Assembly: GCF_012516395.1 (NCBI RefSeq)
Contig: NZ_CP051206.1
Location: 1,532,501-1,596,500, forward strand
Origin: Dolichospermum flos-aquae CCAP 1403/13F
GTDB lineage: Bacteria > Cyanobacteriota > Cyanobacteriia > Cyanobacteriales > Nostocaceae
DNA: 64,000 nt
Reading direction: 5' to 3'
Shown here: positions 52,433 to 61,180 of the stretch, one piece after another
Layout of the letters: each line of letters begins with the position of its first letter
Position numbering within the stretch: position 1 is the stretch's first letter
Notes under the pieces: generated by a model
The model's database searches: none
What the model was told of the DNA's origin: nothing
What the model saw: only the letters and a program-made list of their open reading frames with translations
Made by a program: the position numbers and the translations under genes

Positions 52433-52461
52433 TTGACATTTGATTTTAAATTTGTTATTAT
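52433..52461 (+). promoter_or_regulatory. Strong sigma70-type promoter of the O-methyltransferase gene
   Basis: TTGACA at 52433-52438, a 17-base spacer and TATTAT at 52456-52461; transcription would begin near 52468, 42 bases before the ATG. The leader CTTGACGAGGAAGAACTATC resembles that of the orphan promoter at 30260. Confidence 0.65.
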
Positions 52462-52509
52462 AGTCTTGACGAGGAAGAACTATCATAAAATAATTAATAA
52501 ACATAAATC

Positions 52510-53172
52510 ATGTCAAAACAAACCCTGGGTTTAGAACAAAGCCTATATGATTATTTGCTTTCAGTTTCCCTGCGAGAAGCGGATATTTTAACCCAACTGC
52601 GTCAAGAAACCGCTCAAATGCCAATGTCCCAAATGCAAATATCTCCTGAACAGGGGCAATTTATGGCATTGCTGGTAAAACTGATAGGAGCAAAAAAAAC
52701 TTTAGAAGTCGGTGTATTTACTGGCTACAGTTCCTTAGTAGTGGCTTTGGCTTTACCCGCAGATGGTAAAATAGTCGCCTGTGATGTTAGTGAAGAGTAT
52801 ACCAGTGTAGCTCGACGTTATTGGCAAGATGCGGGAGTAGCTGATAAAATTGATTTGCATATTGCCCCAGCTTTGGAAACATTAGATAAGTTATTAACAG
52901 CCGGGGAAACGGGAACTTTTGATTTTGCCTTTATTGATGCTGACAAAAGTAACTATGATAATTATTATGAGCAATGTCTTGAATTAATTCGCCCCGGTGG
53001 ACTAATTGCCATTGATAATGTGTTGTGGTCAGGTAAAGTTGCAGACACAGAAATACAGGATAATCAAACTAATAAAATTCGGGCTTTAAATCGCAAACTA
53101 CATCAAGATTCCCGAATTACCCTGAGTTTAGTTCCCATAGCCGACGGATTAACCTTAGCGATGAAAAATTAG
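52510..53172 (+). CDS. SAM-dependent O-methyltransferase (caffeoyl-CoA OMT-like)
   Basis: 220 residues of the class I methyltransferase fold. SAM-binding motif I is KTLEVGVFTGYSSLVVALAL; motif II is KIVACDVSEEY. The metal/catalytic segment FDFAFIDADKSNYDNYYEQC and the IAIDNVLWSGKV loop are those of divalent-cation-dependent catechol/caffeoyl-CoA O-methyltransferases. In cyanobacteria such enzymes methylate catechol-type phenolics; the in vivo substrate here is unknown. A near-consensus promoter lies just upstream. Intact, monocistronic. Confidence 0.9.
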   Translation: MSKQTLGLEQSLYDYLLSVSLREADILTQLRQETAQMPMSQMQISPEQGQFMALLVKLIGAKKTLEVGVFTGYSSLVVALALPADGKIVACDVSEEYTSVARRYWQDAGVADKIDLHIAPALETLDKLLTAGETGTFDFAFIDADKSNYDNYYEQCLELIRPGGLIAIDNVLWSGKVADTEIQDNQTNKIRALNRKLHQDSRITLSLVPIADGLTLAMKN

Positions 53173-53262
53173 CCTGAATAGATAGCGCAGCGCAGGAATC
53201 ACGCTTACTCCTATTTATAGCTAAACTAGGAATATAACTTGAAAATATCAAATACAATTACA

Positions 53263-53481
53263 ATGTCCAATCATCCTTCAGTTATAAGTGTCTCTTCTGA
53301 AATTATGAGTGGTACTCCTGTTTTCACGGGAACAAGAGTTCCTATACAAACACTCTTAGATTATTTAACAGCAGGAGATTCAATAGATGATTTTTTAGAT
53401 GGTTTTCCCACTGTTACTAGGGAACAAGTCATTACATTCTTAGAAGAAGCAGGAAAAGAAATGATTAACAAGGTAGCTTAA
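53263..53481 (+). CDS. DUF433 family antitoxin
   Basis: 72 residues from ATG 53263. A TTG at 53239 has a better spaced AGGA and would add eight residues, so the start is open. The sequence VISVSSEIMSGTPVFTGTRV then PIQTLLDYL is the DUF433 helix-turn-helix signature, found as antitoxin beside DUF5615 PIN-like toxins. The toxin follows after one base. Intact while the toxin is truncated. Confidence 0.82.
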   Translation: MSNHPSVISVSSEIMSGTPVFTGTRVPIQTLLDYLTAGDSIDDFLDGFPTVTREQVITFLEEAGKEMINKVA

Positions 53482-53482
53482 A

Positions 53483-53779
53483 ATGAAACTGCTTCTAGAT
53501 GAATGTATTGACCGCAAGTTAACTAAGGAATTTGTAGGTTATGAAATCAAAACAGTTCCCCAAATGGGATGGGCGGGAACTAAAAATGGTAAACTACTGG
53601 CTTTAGTAGAACAGGAATTTGATGTTTTTATTACGGTTGATAGAAATTTATCTTTTCAGCAAAATTTGTCTCAGTTTAATATTGCTGTAGTTGTTTTACA
53701 AGCATCTTCTAATAGATTAATTGATTTAAAACCCACATTCCGCACCCCAAAATGTTACAGAGGGAAATTACGGAGATGA
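53483..53779 (+). pseudogene. DUF5615 PIN-like toxin truncated by IS1634 copy 2
   Basis: Starts MKLLLDECIDRKLTKEF with the conserved DEC acidic site, then AGTKNGKLLALVEQEFDVFI and VDRNLSFQQN, the DUF5615 (PIN-like) pattern. Native coding ends at 53731 (LIDLK) and the frame then runs 16 codons into the IS. The expected last about 30 residues are absent, and no continuation is found beyond the far end of the element. Probably inactive. Confidence 0.85.
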
Positions 53780-55941
53780 AAATCAAAGGGAGCATCAAAA
53801 CAAACAGATAAAGTGAAAAAAGGCATTTGAGAAACAGTAAATCACCAAAAATGTCATCAAAATCTATTCTCAATAAGAAGCAATAAGAATGCACACCACC
53901 TGGAGAGGTCAATAGATAAGCGAAAGAAGATATTCAAGAAACAATTATAAGTTAGACTAATCAATTAAAGTAAAAAACGAAATTATAGACATAGTAAAAT
54001 GGAGCTATAAATCAAAGAGATTAGCTCATCTTTACTCATAGAAATTAAATTGATAGAGATGATAATTAGCTGACTAATTGATAGTAACGTAAACAATCAT
54101 CTGGTAAAAGACTCAAGATAAAATCTCTGTCCTTATTCCAATTATAAATATGTTTCTCCTGATTGAGTGTAACCAAATGAATACACTGAAAGCATTGAAA
54201 AATCCAGCGTAAAGTAGGACGATTAGTTGCTTTGCCTAATTGATTTTTAATTGTTGATTTAGACTCCAAAAGAGCATTTCTAATATGACGTTGAGCCAAA
54301 GTATAAACCAGTAGACATAAACCCATAATCATTCCCAAAGACTCTATTCTCTCAGGACTTTTGAGGAAAATACTGTCGGCAAAAAATAATGGGTCTTTGA
54401 GAAAACCAAACCCTCTTTCACATGATTGTTGAGCTTTATATTCCCTGAGCATAGAATCATTGCTTAGTTCCTTTGAATCTAAAACATTTGTCGCAATAAT
54501 AAAACGTCCCGCACTCAGCAATTCTGTATTAATTTTACTTTCATCCTGGGAGACTGTAGCTGATATTTGATAGGATATTTCTCCTGAAGTATCTTTTTTA
54601 TTAGATTTTACTTGAGTCACCGTACTTTCGTGAATTTGATGATATTTGAATTGTTTTGATAATTTTGATAATGCCTTGATAGCATCTGCAACACATGCAA
54701 ATCTCTCTTGTGATAACTTTTTCAAATCTTGCACAGCTTTTGATTCTGCTTTGGTAATTTTTTGTGTGAGCTTATGCAGGTCTGATTCTTTTCTTTCTTG
54801 ACTTTGCACTACTAACCATCTTTGTTCTATCCCTGCATAATTTTGGATTTTTGATGCTAATTTATATCCTGGTATTGTACTATCAATAAATTCTGATTCT
54901 GCTAATGTTGATATTAATGATTTTGCTGTTTTTATGCTTAATGGTACTCGACATAACCACTGTAAATCTGACATCATTTTCAGGTTTGATTCTGTATATA
55001 AGGCGCAGTCAGCAACCATGAGACTATTAACTTCTAATTGTTTTTGATATTCTACTGCTATTTTACCAAAACATGATGAGTCAGCTTGGTTTCCCGATGC
55101 TAGTTTTAAAAATATTGGTATGTCTCCATCTCCTGAACATATCATTTCTATGATAAACTGTTTTAAGTCTGGACGATGGTCACGAGAATAACCGTAGGTG
55201 ATGGTTATTTCTTTTGGTGATTTTACTGCTAATTCTTCTAATTCTTGGTTATTTCCTACTTTTTGACTCTCAAATATTACGAATGGTAAGCTAGTGTTAT
55301 ACTGCCCATGCACGTGCATTGATGATGAGTCTAGATGTGATGTTGATAGTGATACTCCAAATTTTTGAGCAGCTTTTAAGGCTATGATAAAAAAGATTGT
55401 ATCTAAGCCTTTTATAAACAGTTTATCCATGACTCTCCCCAATTTATCGTCGTTGAGATATTCTGGTTTTACTCCTGCTCCTATTAAATGCTCACAGGCT
55501 ATTGTTTCAAAATATTTGGGAAACATATATAACGGTTTGGAGACAAATCCTAACCCGTTTATTATCATGGCTTTTACCACTTGACCTGCATTTACTTTTT
55601 CGTCTTTTTCGACTCCTATTAATTCATTTATTATTTCTACTATTCCGATTGAATCTATGATTCCTGCTACTATCCCTAGATGGTCTATGTTCTCAATTTC
55701 TATTTCTTGAGGTTTTAATTTCACAACAGTTTCCTCTAATACTTCTGTTGTTATCAATTATTTCTTATTTGGTTATCAATTCATTTTTTTCTTTTGTTAC
55801 CAAGTTTCACTTTCTCACACCATTTCGCTTTTAATGCTATTTATTATCATTAAGCATCTTAATTTTTGAATTGACTTTAGTTATTATGTACTACTTTAAG
55901 GGCTTTTTTGATCTGTGACAGTTTGGGGTGCGGAATGTGGG
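53732..55941 (-). mobile_element. IS1634 family insertion sequence, copy 2 (2,210 bp, no target duplication)
   Basis: Same terminal repeats and length as the copy at 22014. Flanking bases differ: TTAAAA before and TTGTAT after, so no 6-bp duplication exists. The gene on the left is cut without continuation on the right. This implies that DNA next to the right end was lost or exchanged after insertion, for example by recombination between IS copies or an adjacent deletion. Confidence 0.9.
54066..55724 (-). CDS. IS1634 family transposase, copy 2
   Basis: 552 residues from GTG 55724, preceded by GAGGA; the frame is open back to TTG 55757, but copy 1 has a stop in that stretch. Differences from copy 1 include VADCALYT for VADAALYT next to the second catalytic Asp, SDLQWLC for SELRWLC, KTAKS for KAAKS, and HIYNW for HISNW. 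DUF4277 N-terminus and DDE core are intact. Confidence 0.9.
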   Translation of the reverse strand: MKLKPQEIEIENIDHLGIVAGIIDSIGIVEIINELIGVEKDEKVNAGQVVKAMIINGLGFVSKPLYMFPKYFETIACEHLIGAGVKPEYLNDDKLGRVMDKLFIKGLDTIFFIIALKAAQKFGVSLSTSHLDSSSMHVHGQYNTSLPFVIFESQKVGNNQELEELAVKSPKEITITYGYSRDHRPDLKQFIIEMICSGDGDIPIFLKLASGNQADSSCFGKIAVEYQKQLEVNSLMVADCALYTESNLKMMSDLQWLCRVPLSIKTAKSLISTLAESEFIDSTIPGYKLASKIQNYAGIEQRWLVVQSQERKESDLHKLTQKITKAESKAVQDLKKLSQERFACVADAIKALSKLSKQFKYHQIHESTVTQVKSNKKDTSGEISYQISATVSQDESKINTELLSAGRFIIATNVLDSKELSNDSMLREYKAQQSCERGFGFLKDPLFFADSIFLKSPERIESLGMIMGLCLLVYTLAQRHIRNALLESKSTIKNQLGKATNRPTLRWIFQCFQCIHLVTLNQEKHIYNWNKDRDFILSLLPDDCLRYYQLVS

Positions 55942-55999
55942 TTGTATGGCAATGGTTACACCGTTTCATTTAGGGAAAGTGACAGAAGAGGGATATTCC

Positions 56000-56878
56000 C
56001 TAATTAAGTCCGTTACCGTTACCGTTACCTTTGCCATTGCCATTACTGTTACCATTGGCTTTACCATGATTTTCTTGTACTGAATCAGAAATCAATTCCT
56101 GAAACATTTCTGTTGAGTTAGCAGGATCTACAAAGACAATTTTGGCATTATTGCTTTCACCTAATTTTTGACTAGCATCTACATAATCTTGGGCAACAAG
56201 ATACCTTAAAATATCCTTACTTTCAGGATGATTCCGCAAGGCTTCTGAAATTATTTCTATAGATGTTCTAGTTCCTTCCGCTCGTTTAACTGCCGCTTGT
56301 CGTTCCCCTTCTGCGGCTTCTATAGCTGACTTTTTCTGAATTTGTGCGTTTTGTTGAGCTTCCATTGACTTGCGGACACTTTCCGGTGGAGTGATGCTCT
56401 GAATATCTAAACGGATAATTTCAATTCCCCAAGCGGCTGTAATTGAATTTAATACGCCTAATATGCTTCGGTCTACCTCGTCTCTAGACATATTAGTATC
56501 CTCTAAAGAATTCTGAGCGATATTTTCCCGGAGGGTAGTTGTGGCTAAGTTGGACAGAGCCTGTTGTAAATCATCAATGGCATAAAAACTTTTCTCAATA
56601 TCTTTGATGCGCCAGTAAAGAATTGCATCAACTTCTAAGTAAACTCCGTCTTTAGTAATGACATTTTGGGGTTTAATATCTAAAAGCTGCTCTCTGGTTG
56701 TATCCTCCATCACAATCTGATCAAGAATAGGAACGATAAAGCTGATTCCCGGATTAAGTTTGCGATGATACCGCCCCAAGCGTTCAACTAAGGCGACATT
56801 CCCTTGATTTACCATCTTTGCAGATGCCAAGGCATAACCTACTAGAGCTAAAAATATGATAAAAATTATTGGATCCAT
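56000..56878 (-). CDS. SPFH/band-7 (stomatin-like) membrane protein
   Basis: 292 residues. An N-terminal membrane anchor (PIIFIIFLALVGYALASA) is followed by the SPFH domain (VALVERLGRYHRKLNPGISF, then TREQLLDIKPQNVITKDGVY) and a helical region rich in Ala/Glu (EAAEGERQAAVKRAEGTRTS), as in stomatin/paraslipin proteins that oligomerise in membranes. The tail is a low-complexity Asn/Gly/Lys run (NGNSNGNGKGNGNGNG). ATG with a strong AAGGAGGAG site. Possible roles are membrane microdomain organisation and protease regulation. The IS1634 right end lies 58 bp past the stop. Confidence 0.88.
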   Translation of the reverse strand: MDPIIFIIFLALVGYALASAKMVNQGNVALVERLGRYHRKLNPGISFIVPILDQIVMEDTTREQLLDIKPQNVITKDGVYLEVDAILYWRIKDIEKSFYAIDDLQQALSNLATTTLRENIAQNSLEDTNMSRDEVDRSILGVLNSITAAWGIEIIRLDIQSITPPESVRKSMEAQQNAQIQKKSAIEAAEGERQAAVKRAEGTRTSIEIISEALRNHPESKDILRYLVAQDYVDASQKLGESNNAKIVFVDPANSTEMFQELISDSVQENHGKANGNSNGNGKGNGNGNGLN

Positions 56879-57093
56879 TGAATTATTCTCCTCCTTCAGC
56901 TTTGGGCAGAATTGATTATTAGGGTTATAGCTTGCATTAACTGTAAATTAAAATGGGTTAAGTGCGTAATTTCCCAATCAGTAACTATAAAATGATAAAC
57001 CTGCGATCGCATTATAGGCGATTGCTACACCTCTAATGATGAATTGCTGAAAAAATAAACTCAGATGTATAATAGACATCTCCGAAAAAGATC

Positions 57094-57121
57094 GTAGAGA
57101 CGTTCCATGGAACGTCTCTAC
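57094..57121. repeat. Perfect 28-bp palindrome in a dispersed repeat
   Basis: GTAGAGACGTTCCA at 57094-57107 is followed immediately by its exact complement TGGAACGTCTCTAC. The palindrome plus about 45 bp on its right is repeated in reverse at about 30440-30500, where the palindrome is half lost. Confidence 0.85.
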
Positions 57122-57174
57122 AAGGGTTTCAAGTCACGTACATTTAATTCTCACCAGATCTGTGACATACTCCA

Positions 57175-57501
57175 CACACTCCCCTTCAGGTGAGTGTGGG
57201 CTTCTCGGCGACTCTTCTATGAAGACATTGACCGAGCTTTAAAGCCCTATGCCCTAGGGACTTTTTGAGATAATTTTTAACTTTTTTGATAGGCTGCTTT
57301 TCAGCATTTAATTGAGTTACACCTACTGTGTGAAATTATATCAAATATTCGGAAAAAGTCAAGAAAGTGTTCATTCCGCACTTCGTGCCGCTTCGCTAAC
57401 ACCGACCAACATTGCTAATTTCGCTCACGCTCAATTTTGCTCGTTAGTCAAGAAAGTCACTCACGCGTATTCATCTCATCACCTCCCTATCGGGTAGGTG
57501 A
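57175..57501. mobile_element. Possible non-autonomous IS200/IS605-like remnant bounded by two stem-loops
   Basis: Stem CACACTC/GAGTGTG (57175-57198) followed by GGCTTCTC, and stem TCACCT/AGGTGA (57479-57501) followed by GAGGCTTCTA. Two same-orientation subterminal hairpins followed by GGCTTCT recall the ends recognised by the single-strand transposase of IS200/IS605 elements. No tnpA or tnpB is present. Weak evidence; could be unrelated hairpins. Confidence 0.3.
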
Positions 57502-57520
57502 GAGGCTTCTACTGTTTAAG

Positions 57521-58954
57521 CTAAAATCCAGTGAATAATCTGATAATCCCCAAAATAGTACCTAGAGGACCAGCTACAGTATTAACTCTATCACCAGTTT
57601 TGGTTAAACCGTTGCGATCAACCACGACAACATCATTGTTGCGAAGGATCGGATTGGTTTCTTCGTTAATTCCTTTAGCTAAATCCACTTTAACTGGACG
57701 TTTACTAACAGTACCATTGGAGTTGAGGCGAATCAACTCTACACTTCCTCTACTAGCTCTACTATCATTGAAACCACCAGCCGCTAATAATGCCTGATTT
57801 AAAGAACTATTCGGTTGTAGTCTAACTGCCCCTGGTCTTTTGACTTCACCCACTACACCCACTTCAATAGTATTTGGGGACAAAGTTGTTGTTGCTAATT
57901 GGGTAGATTCGGCGGCACTAATGTCCGTAGCTGTAGGAATGACAATTGTATCTCCATCCTGCACCACAATGTCTTGATTGATATCACCGCTTTGTAGTAA
58001 TTCCCATAGATTAATATCTATAGTTTGTTCCGTACCAGTTCGGGTAGGACGGCGTAATTTAATCTTCCGCACATCCGCAATGGACGTAATTCCCCCTGCT
58101 AGTTGTAAACTCCGCATTACAGTTGGTAAACCACCACCAGCACCACCACCCTCTGCTCCACCTGCATTTCCAGCGGTAACAAGATAAGAACCAGGACGGT
58201 AAACTTGACCAATTACCACCACTGAGCGGGGTGAAGTTTGACTGGCAGCAAAGTTAGCTGCAAATAAATTTCGGGCTTCAGCCACATTCAAACTGGTAGC
58301 TGTGGGAACAACGATGGTATCTCCATCTCGTAAAGTAATCTCTTGGGATATTCTGCCTGTTTGCGTTAATTCCTTTAAGTCCAAGGAGACTGTCTGCTCT
58401 CCAGAACGTCCTACCTTGCGGCGTAATTGTACTTGAGTCACATCTGCTGCCAGTGTTACCCCTTGGGCTATGGTTAATGCAGCTAATACCGTTGGATATT
58501 GGACACCGGGGTTATTTCCCGCTCCTCCTTCTAAGCTGAGGGTATAAGCACCTGGTCTTGTTACCTCTCCCGCAACAAACACATTGATGGGACGTGGTGA
58601 TAATAAGTTGACGGAAATCAGGGGACGTTTGAGAAAGCGAGCATATTTTCTGGCGATTGTATCAGCAGCTTGTTCTGTGGTTAGTCCCGAAACAGGGATA
58701 CTGCCAATTAAAGGCATATTAATTGAACCACCGGGAGGGACTTGATATTCGCCTGTATATTCTGGTACTTCAAATACATTAACACGGATGCGATCGCCGC
58801 CGCCCAATAAATAATCTGTAGCTATGCTGGATGTTGATTTTACTGGCTGTTTTTGAGCTAAACTCACGGATGGTAAAGCGATATTCATTGTTGTTAACAA
58901 TGCTAAACCCATAGTTGAATGGGTGAGAAATTTACACAAATCTTTATTAAGCAT
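57521..58954 (-). CDS. Polysaccharide export protein (Wza-like, SLBB domains)
   Basis: 477 residues from ATG 58954 (AGGTAAAT upstream); a longer TTG-started version is unlikely. A signal peptide (MGLALLTTMNIALPSVSLA) is followed by a Poly_export domain (YLLGGGDRIRVNVFEVPEYT then GEYQVPPGG) and SLBB-type beta-grasp domains, with repeated INVFVAGEVTRPGAYTL, SVVVIGQVYRPGSYLV and IEVGVVGEVKRPGAVRL. A Gly/Ala-rich loop (NAGGAEGGGAGGGLP) is in the second. Outer-membrane/periplasmic channel component for exopolysaccharide, here without neighbouring glycosyltransferases. Confidence 0.88.
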   Translation of the reverse strand: MLNKDLCKFLTHSTMGLALLTTMNIALPSVSLAQKQPVKSTSSIATDYLLGGGDRIRVNVFEVPEYTGEYQVPPGGSINMPLIGSIPVSGLTTEQAADTIARKYARFLKRPLISVNLLSPRPINVFVAGEVTRPGAYTLSLEGGAGNNPGVQYPTVLAALTIAQGVTLAADVTQVQLRRKVGRSGEQTVSLDLKELTQTGRISQEITLRDGDTIVVPTATSLNVAEARNLFAANFAASQTSPRSVVVIGQVYRPGSYLVTAGNAGGAEGGGAGGGLPTVMRSLQLAGGITSIADVRKIKLRRPTRTGTEQTIDINLWELLQSGDINQDIVVQDGDTIVIPTATDISAAESTQLATTTLSPNTIEVGVVGEVKRPGAVRLQPNSSLNQALLAAGGFNDSRASRGSVELIRLNSNGTVSKRPVKVDLAKGINEETNPILRNNDVVVVDRNGLTKTGDRVNTVAGPLGTILGIIRLFTGF

Positions 58955-59347
58955 ATTTACCTGAGAATTGAAAATGACGATATTTACAGTTATTCTGAAA
59001 CATTTTAACATCGAGTATACTGAAGAATCATAGTGACTCAACAATTTTATTTTCTAATAAATCTTTAGTTTTCCGGACATAAATAATTTGTTGCGTAAGG
59101 AATTTGATTTTAAATCTTCTTTGAGGTTAGGAAATATTTTCAGTGCTTCTTGCAGGTTAAGTTTCCTAACTTATAACAATTTTCGATCCTATATTAACAA
59201 CAAATTTATCAACTGATAGTACAGTCATAGCCCTAAATTGATCAGGAAGTATTAACACATAAGTAACTGATTTTTAGAATGATCAAATAATTCGCAAAAA
59301 TTACTACTTATGGGTGATTTATTCCTCTTATTTTCTAGTTTTTTGTG
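58955..59347. other. AT-rich spacer, nothing recognised
   Basis: About 390 bp upstream of the polysaccharide export gene and downstream of the ABC ATPase gene. No open frame of note, repeat or clear promoter is seen; it presumably holds the promoter of the export gene. Confidence 0.5.
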
Positions 59348-60331
59348 CTAATTAAGGGGATGATTTCGGATTTGAATTTGATGGATAAAAAACTCTTCTA
59401 GAGATTGACGTGACAGATTCATAGTGATAATTTTTCCCCCCATTAATCTCAAACTAGACAGAAAATCATAATAATCTTCTTGGAGTATACCGTGCCAATA
59501 ACCATCAGCCCGAAATTCTAAATTACCTATCCATTTTTCCAAGATTTCCCCATCTCCACCTTGACCTTTAACATGATATGTGCTTTGGTTGTCTAAAAGT
59601 TCATTGAGAGAACCGCAACAGATTAATTCTCCTTGAGCAAGAATAGCCACGCGATCGCAAATTTGTTCAACTTCACTCAACACATGACTATTAAAAAATA
59701 TGGTTTTACCAGATGCTTTCAGCGAAAGAATAATTTCTCGCATTTGGTAGCGTCCCAGCGGATCAAGTCCAGACATGGGTTCATCTAAAAAAACCAAATC
59801 CGGATCATTAATTAAAGCTTGTGCCATTCCCACACGCTGAAGCATCCCTTTAGAATAGCGCCGCATTTGCTTTTTGCGAGCATCAGCTTGAGATAACCCC
59901 ACTAATTCCAACAATTGGGGAATGCGTTGACGTTGTAACTTTTGGGGAATTTGAAATAAACCCGCTGTCAACTGCAAAAATTCCCAACCGCTCAGATATT
60001 CATATAAATAGGAATTTTCTGGGAGGTAGCCAATATGCTGCTTGACTTTAGCGTTGCCTATGGGTTTACCTAACAATAAGCCCCGTCCAGATGTAGGGCG
60101 AATAATTCCCAGCAACAATTTTAACAGCGTGGTTTTACCCGCACCATTGGGACCCAACAAACCAAAGGTTTCTCCTGGGTACACTTGTAAAGAACAGTTT
60201 TTGAGCGATACAACTTTTTGATTGAGCCAAAATCCCGTGCGATAGACCTTTCGCAATTCAGAAGTCAGGACTACGGGTTGTTGATCTAGGGGATTTTGTT
60301 GATAATCGGGGTTGTCTACAACAGAATTCAT
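59348..60331 (-). CDS. ABC transporter ATP-binding protein
   Basis: 327 residues of the ABC-2/CcmA-like ATPase type. Walker A LLGPNGAGKTTLLKLLLG, Q-loop in IGYLPENSYLYEYLSG, signature YSKGMLQRVGMAQAL, Walker B LVFLDEPMSGLDPLGR and H-loop FFNSHVLSEVEQ are all complete. A C-terminal extension of about 90 residues is typical of exporters of this class. The permease is not adjacent. It lies 65 bp downstream of hisB on the same strand. Substrate unknown. Confidence 0.9.
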   Translation of the reverse strand: MNSVVDNPDYQQNPLDQQPVVLTSELRKVYRTGFWLNQKVVSLKNCSLQVYPGETFGLLGPNGAGKTTLLKLLLGIIRPTSGRGLLLGKPIGNAKVKQHIGYLPENSYLYEYLSGWEFLQLTAGLFQIPQKLQRQRIPQLLELVGLSQADARKKQMRRYSKGMLQRVGMAQALINDPDLVFLDEPMSGLDPLGRYQMREIILSLKASGKTIFFNSHVLSEVEQICDRVAILAQGELICCGSLNELLDNQSTYHVKGQGGDGEILEKWIGNLEFRADGYWHGILQEDYYDFLSSLRLMGGKIITMNLSRQSLEEFFIHQIQIRNHPLN

Positions 60332-60396
60332 GGCTATGAAACTACCAACTACTGACTATTTAGAGCTAACTACAGATTAACCGATGCTGAGGATTT

Positions 60397-61002
60397 TTAT
60401 AACACTCCTTTGGAACTAGGAATTGTTTCTGCCCGCCGGCGATCAATTTCTGCCGCTATTCTCATGGCTCTAGCAAAGGCTTTAAATGTAGCTTCAATAA
60501 TATGATGGGAATTAATTCCATCCAATTGGCGAATATGTAACGTCATTTGGCTATGATTTACCACAGCCACAAAAAACTCCCTCACTAACTGGGTATCATA
60601 AGTTCCCACCCGTTGAGTAGGAATTTCTAAACCATAACTCAGATGCGGTCTACCAGAAAAGTCTAAAGCAACTTGTACCAAAGCTTCATCTAGAGGCGCA
60701 AGAAAATTCCCAAACCGGACAATTCCCTTTTTATTCCCCAAAGCTTGAAATAAAGCTTGTCCTAAAGTAATTCCCACATCTTCGTTAGTGTGGTGATCAT
60801 CAATTTCCCAATCACCTTGAGCTTGAATATCCAAATCAAATAACCCATGGGAGGCAATTTGATGGAGCATATGATCTAAAAAAGGAATACCTGTAGAAAC
60901 TTTACATATCCCTGTACCATCAAGATTGATAGTAACGTAAATATCTGTTTCACCAGTAGTGCGGTGAACTGAAGCTATCCGAGAAGTTTGTTGGTTAGTC
61001 AT
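60397..61002 (-). CDS. hisB: Imidazoleglycerol-phosphate dehydratase
   Basis: 201 residues; removes water from imidazole glycerol phosphate in histidine biosynthesis. Family motifs are [38 protein letters not shown] and [18 protein letters not shown], which hold the manganese-binding His/Glu residues, so it should be active. It is the monofunctional type, without a phosphatase domain. ATG start. A repeat block separates it from fabI upstream, both on the minus strand. Confidence 0.97.
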   Translation of the reverse strand: MTNQQTSRIASVHRTTGETDIYVTINLDGTGICKVSTGIPFLDHMLHQIASHGLFDLDIQAQGDWEIDDHHTNEDVGITLGQALFQALGNKKGIVRFGNFLAPLDEALVQVALDFSGRPHLSYGLEIPTQRVGTYDTQLVREFFVAVVNHSQMTLHIRQLDGINSHHIIEATFKAFARAMRIAAEIDRRRAETIPSSKGVL

Positions 61003-61117
61003 TTGTCAGTTGTCAGTTGTCAGTAGGGGCGAAGCATTTGGAAGATAAATTATCGGTCATTGCCAAAAATAGTTCTCCAAATGCTTCGCCCGTACAGTTG
61101 TCAGTTGTCAGTTGTCA
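61003..61117. repeat. Heptamer TTGTCAG repeats surrounding an inverted copy of the 81-bp palindromic element
   Basis: TTGTCAG is repeated three times at 61003-61023, then GTAGGGGCGAAGCATTTGGA begins the palindromic element (61023-61096; arms 61027-61042 and 61076-61091), then TTGTCAG repeats resume (61098-61117). The element is the reverse complement of those at 42220-42381. Confidence 0.88.
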
Positions 61118-61180
61118 TTGGAAAAATTCTTTCTCCCTACATCCCTACATCCCCCACATCCCCTACATCCCTTACATTCC

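Larger units (their letters stand above)
56879..57520. other. Spacer with palindromic repeat and possible IS200/IS605-type remnant
   Basis: Contains a perfect 28-bp palindrome (57094-57121) within a repeat related to one at 30440-30500, and two stem-loops with similar flanks (57175-57198 and 57479-57501). Between the stem-loops lies AT-rich sequence with a 61-codon frame (57312-57497) that overlaps the second stem-loop and is not recognised. No convincing gene. Confidence 0.5.

Noticed and set aside
57312-57497. 61-codon frame with SVHSALRAASLTPTNI
   Set aside because: It reads through common dispersed repeat sequence (GCACTTCGTGCCGCTTCGCT) and a stem-loop; no homologous family comes to mind.
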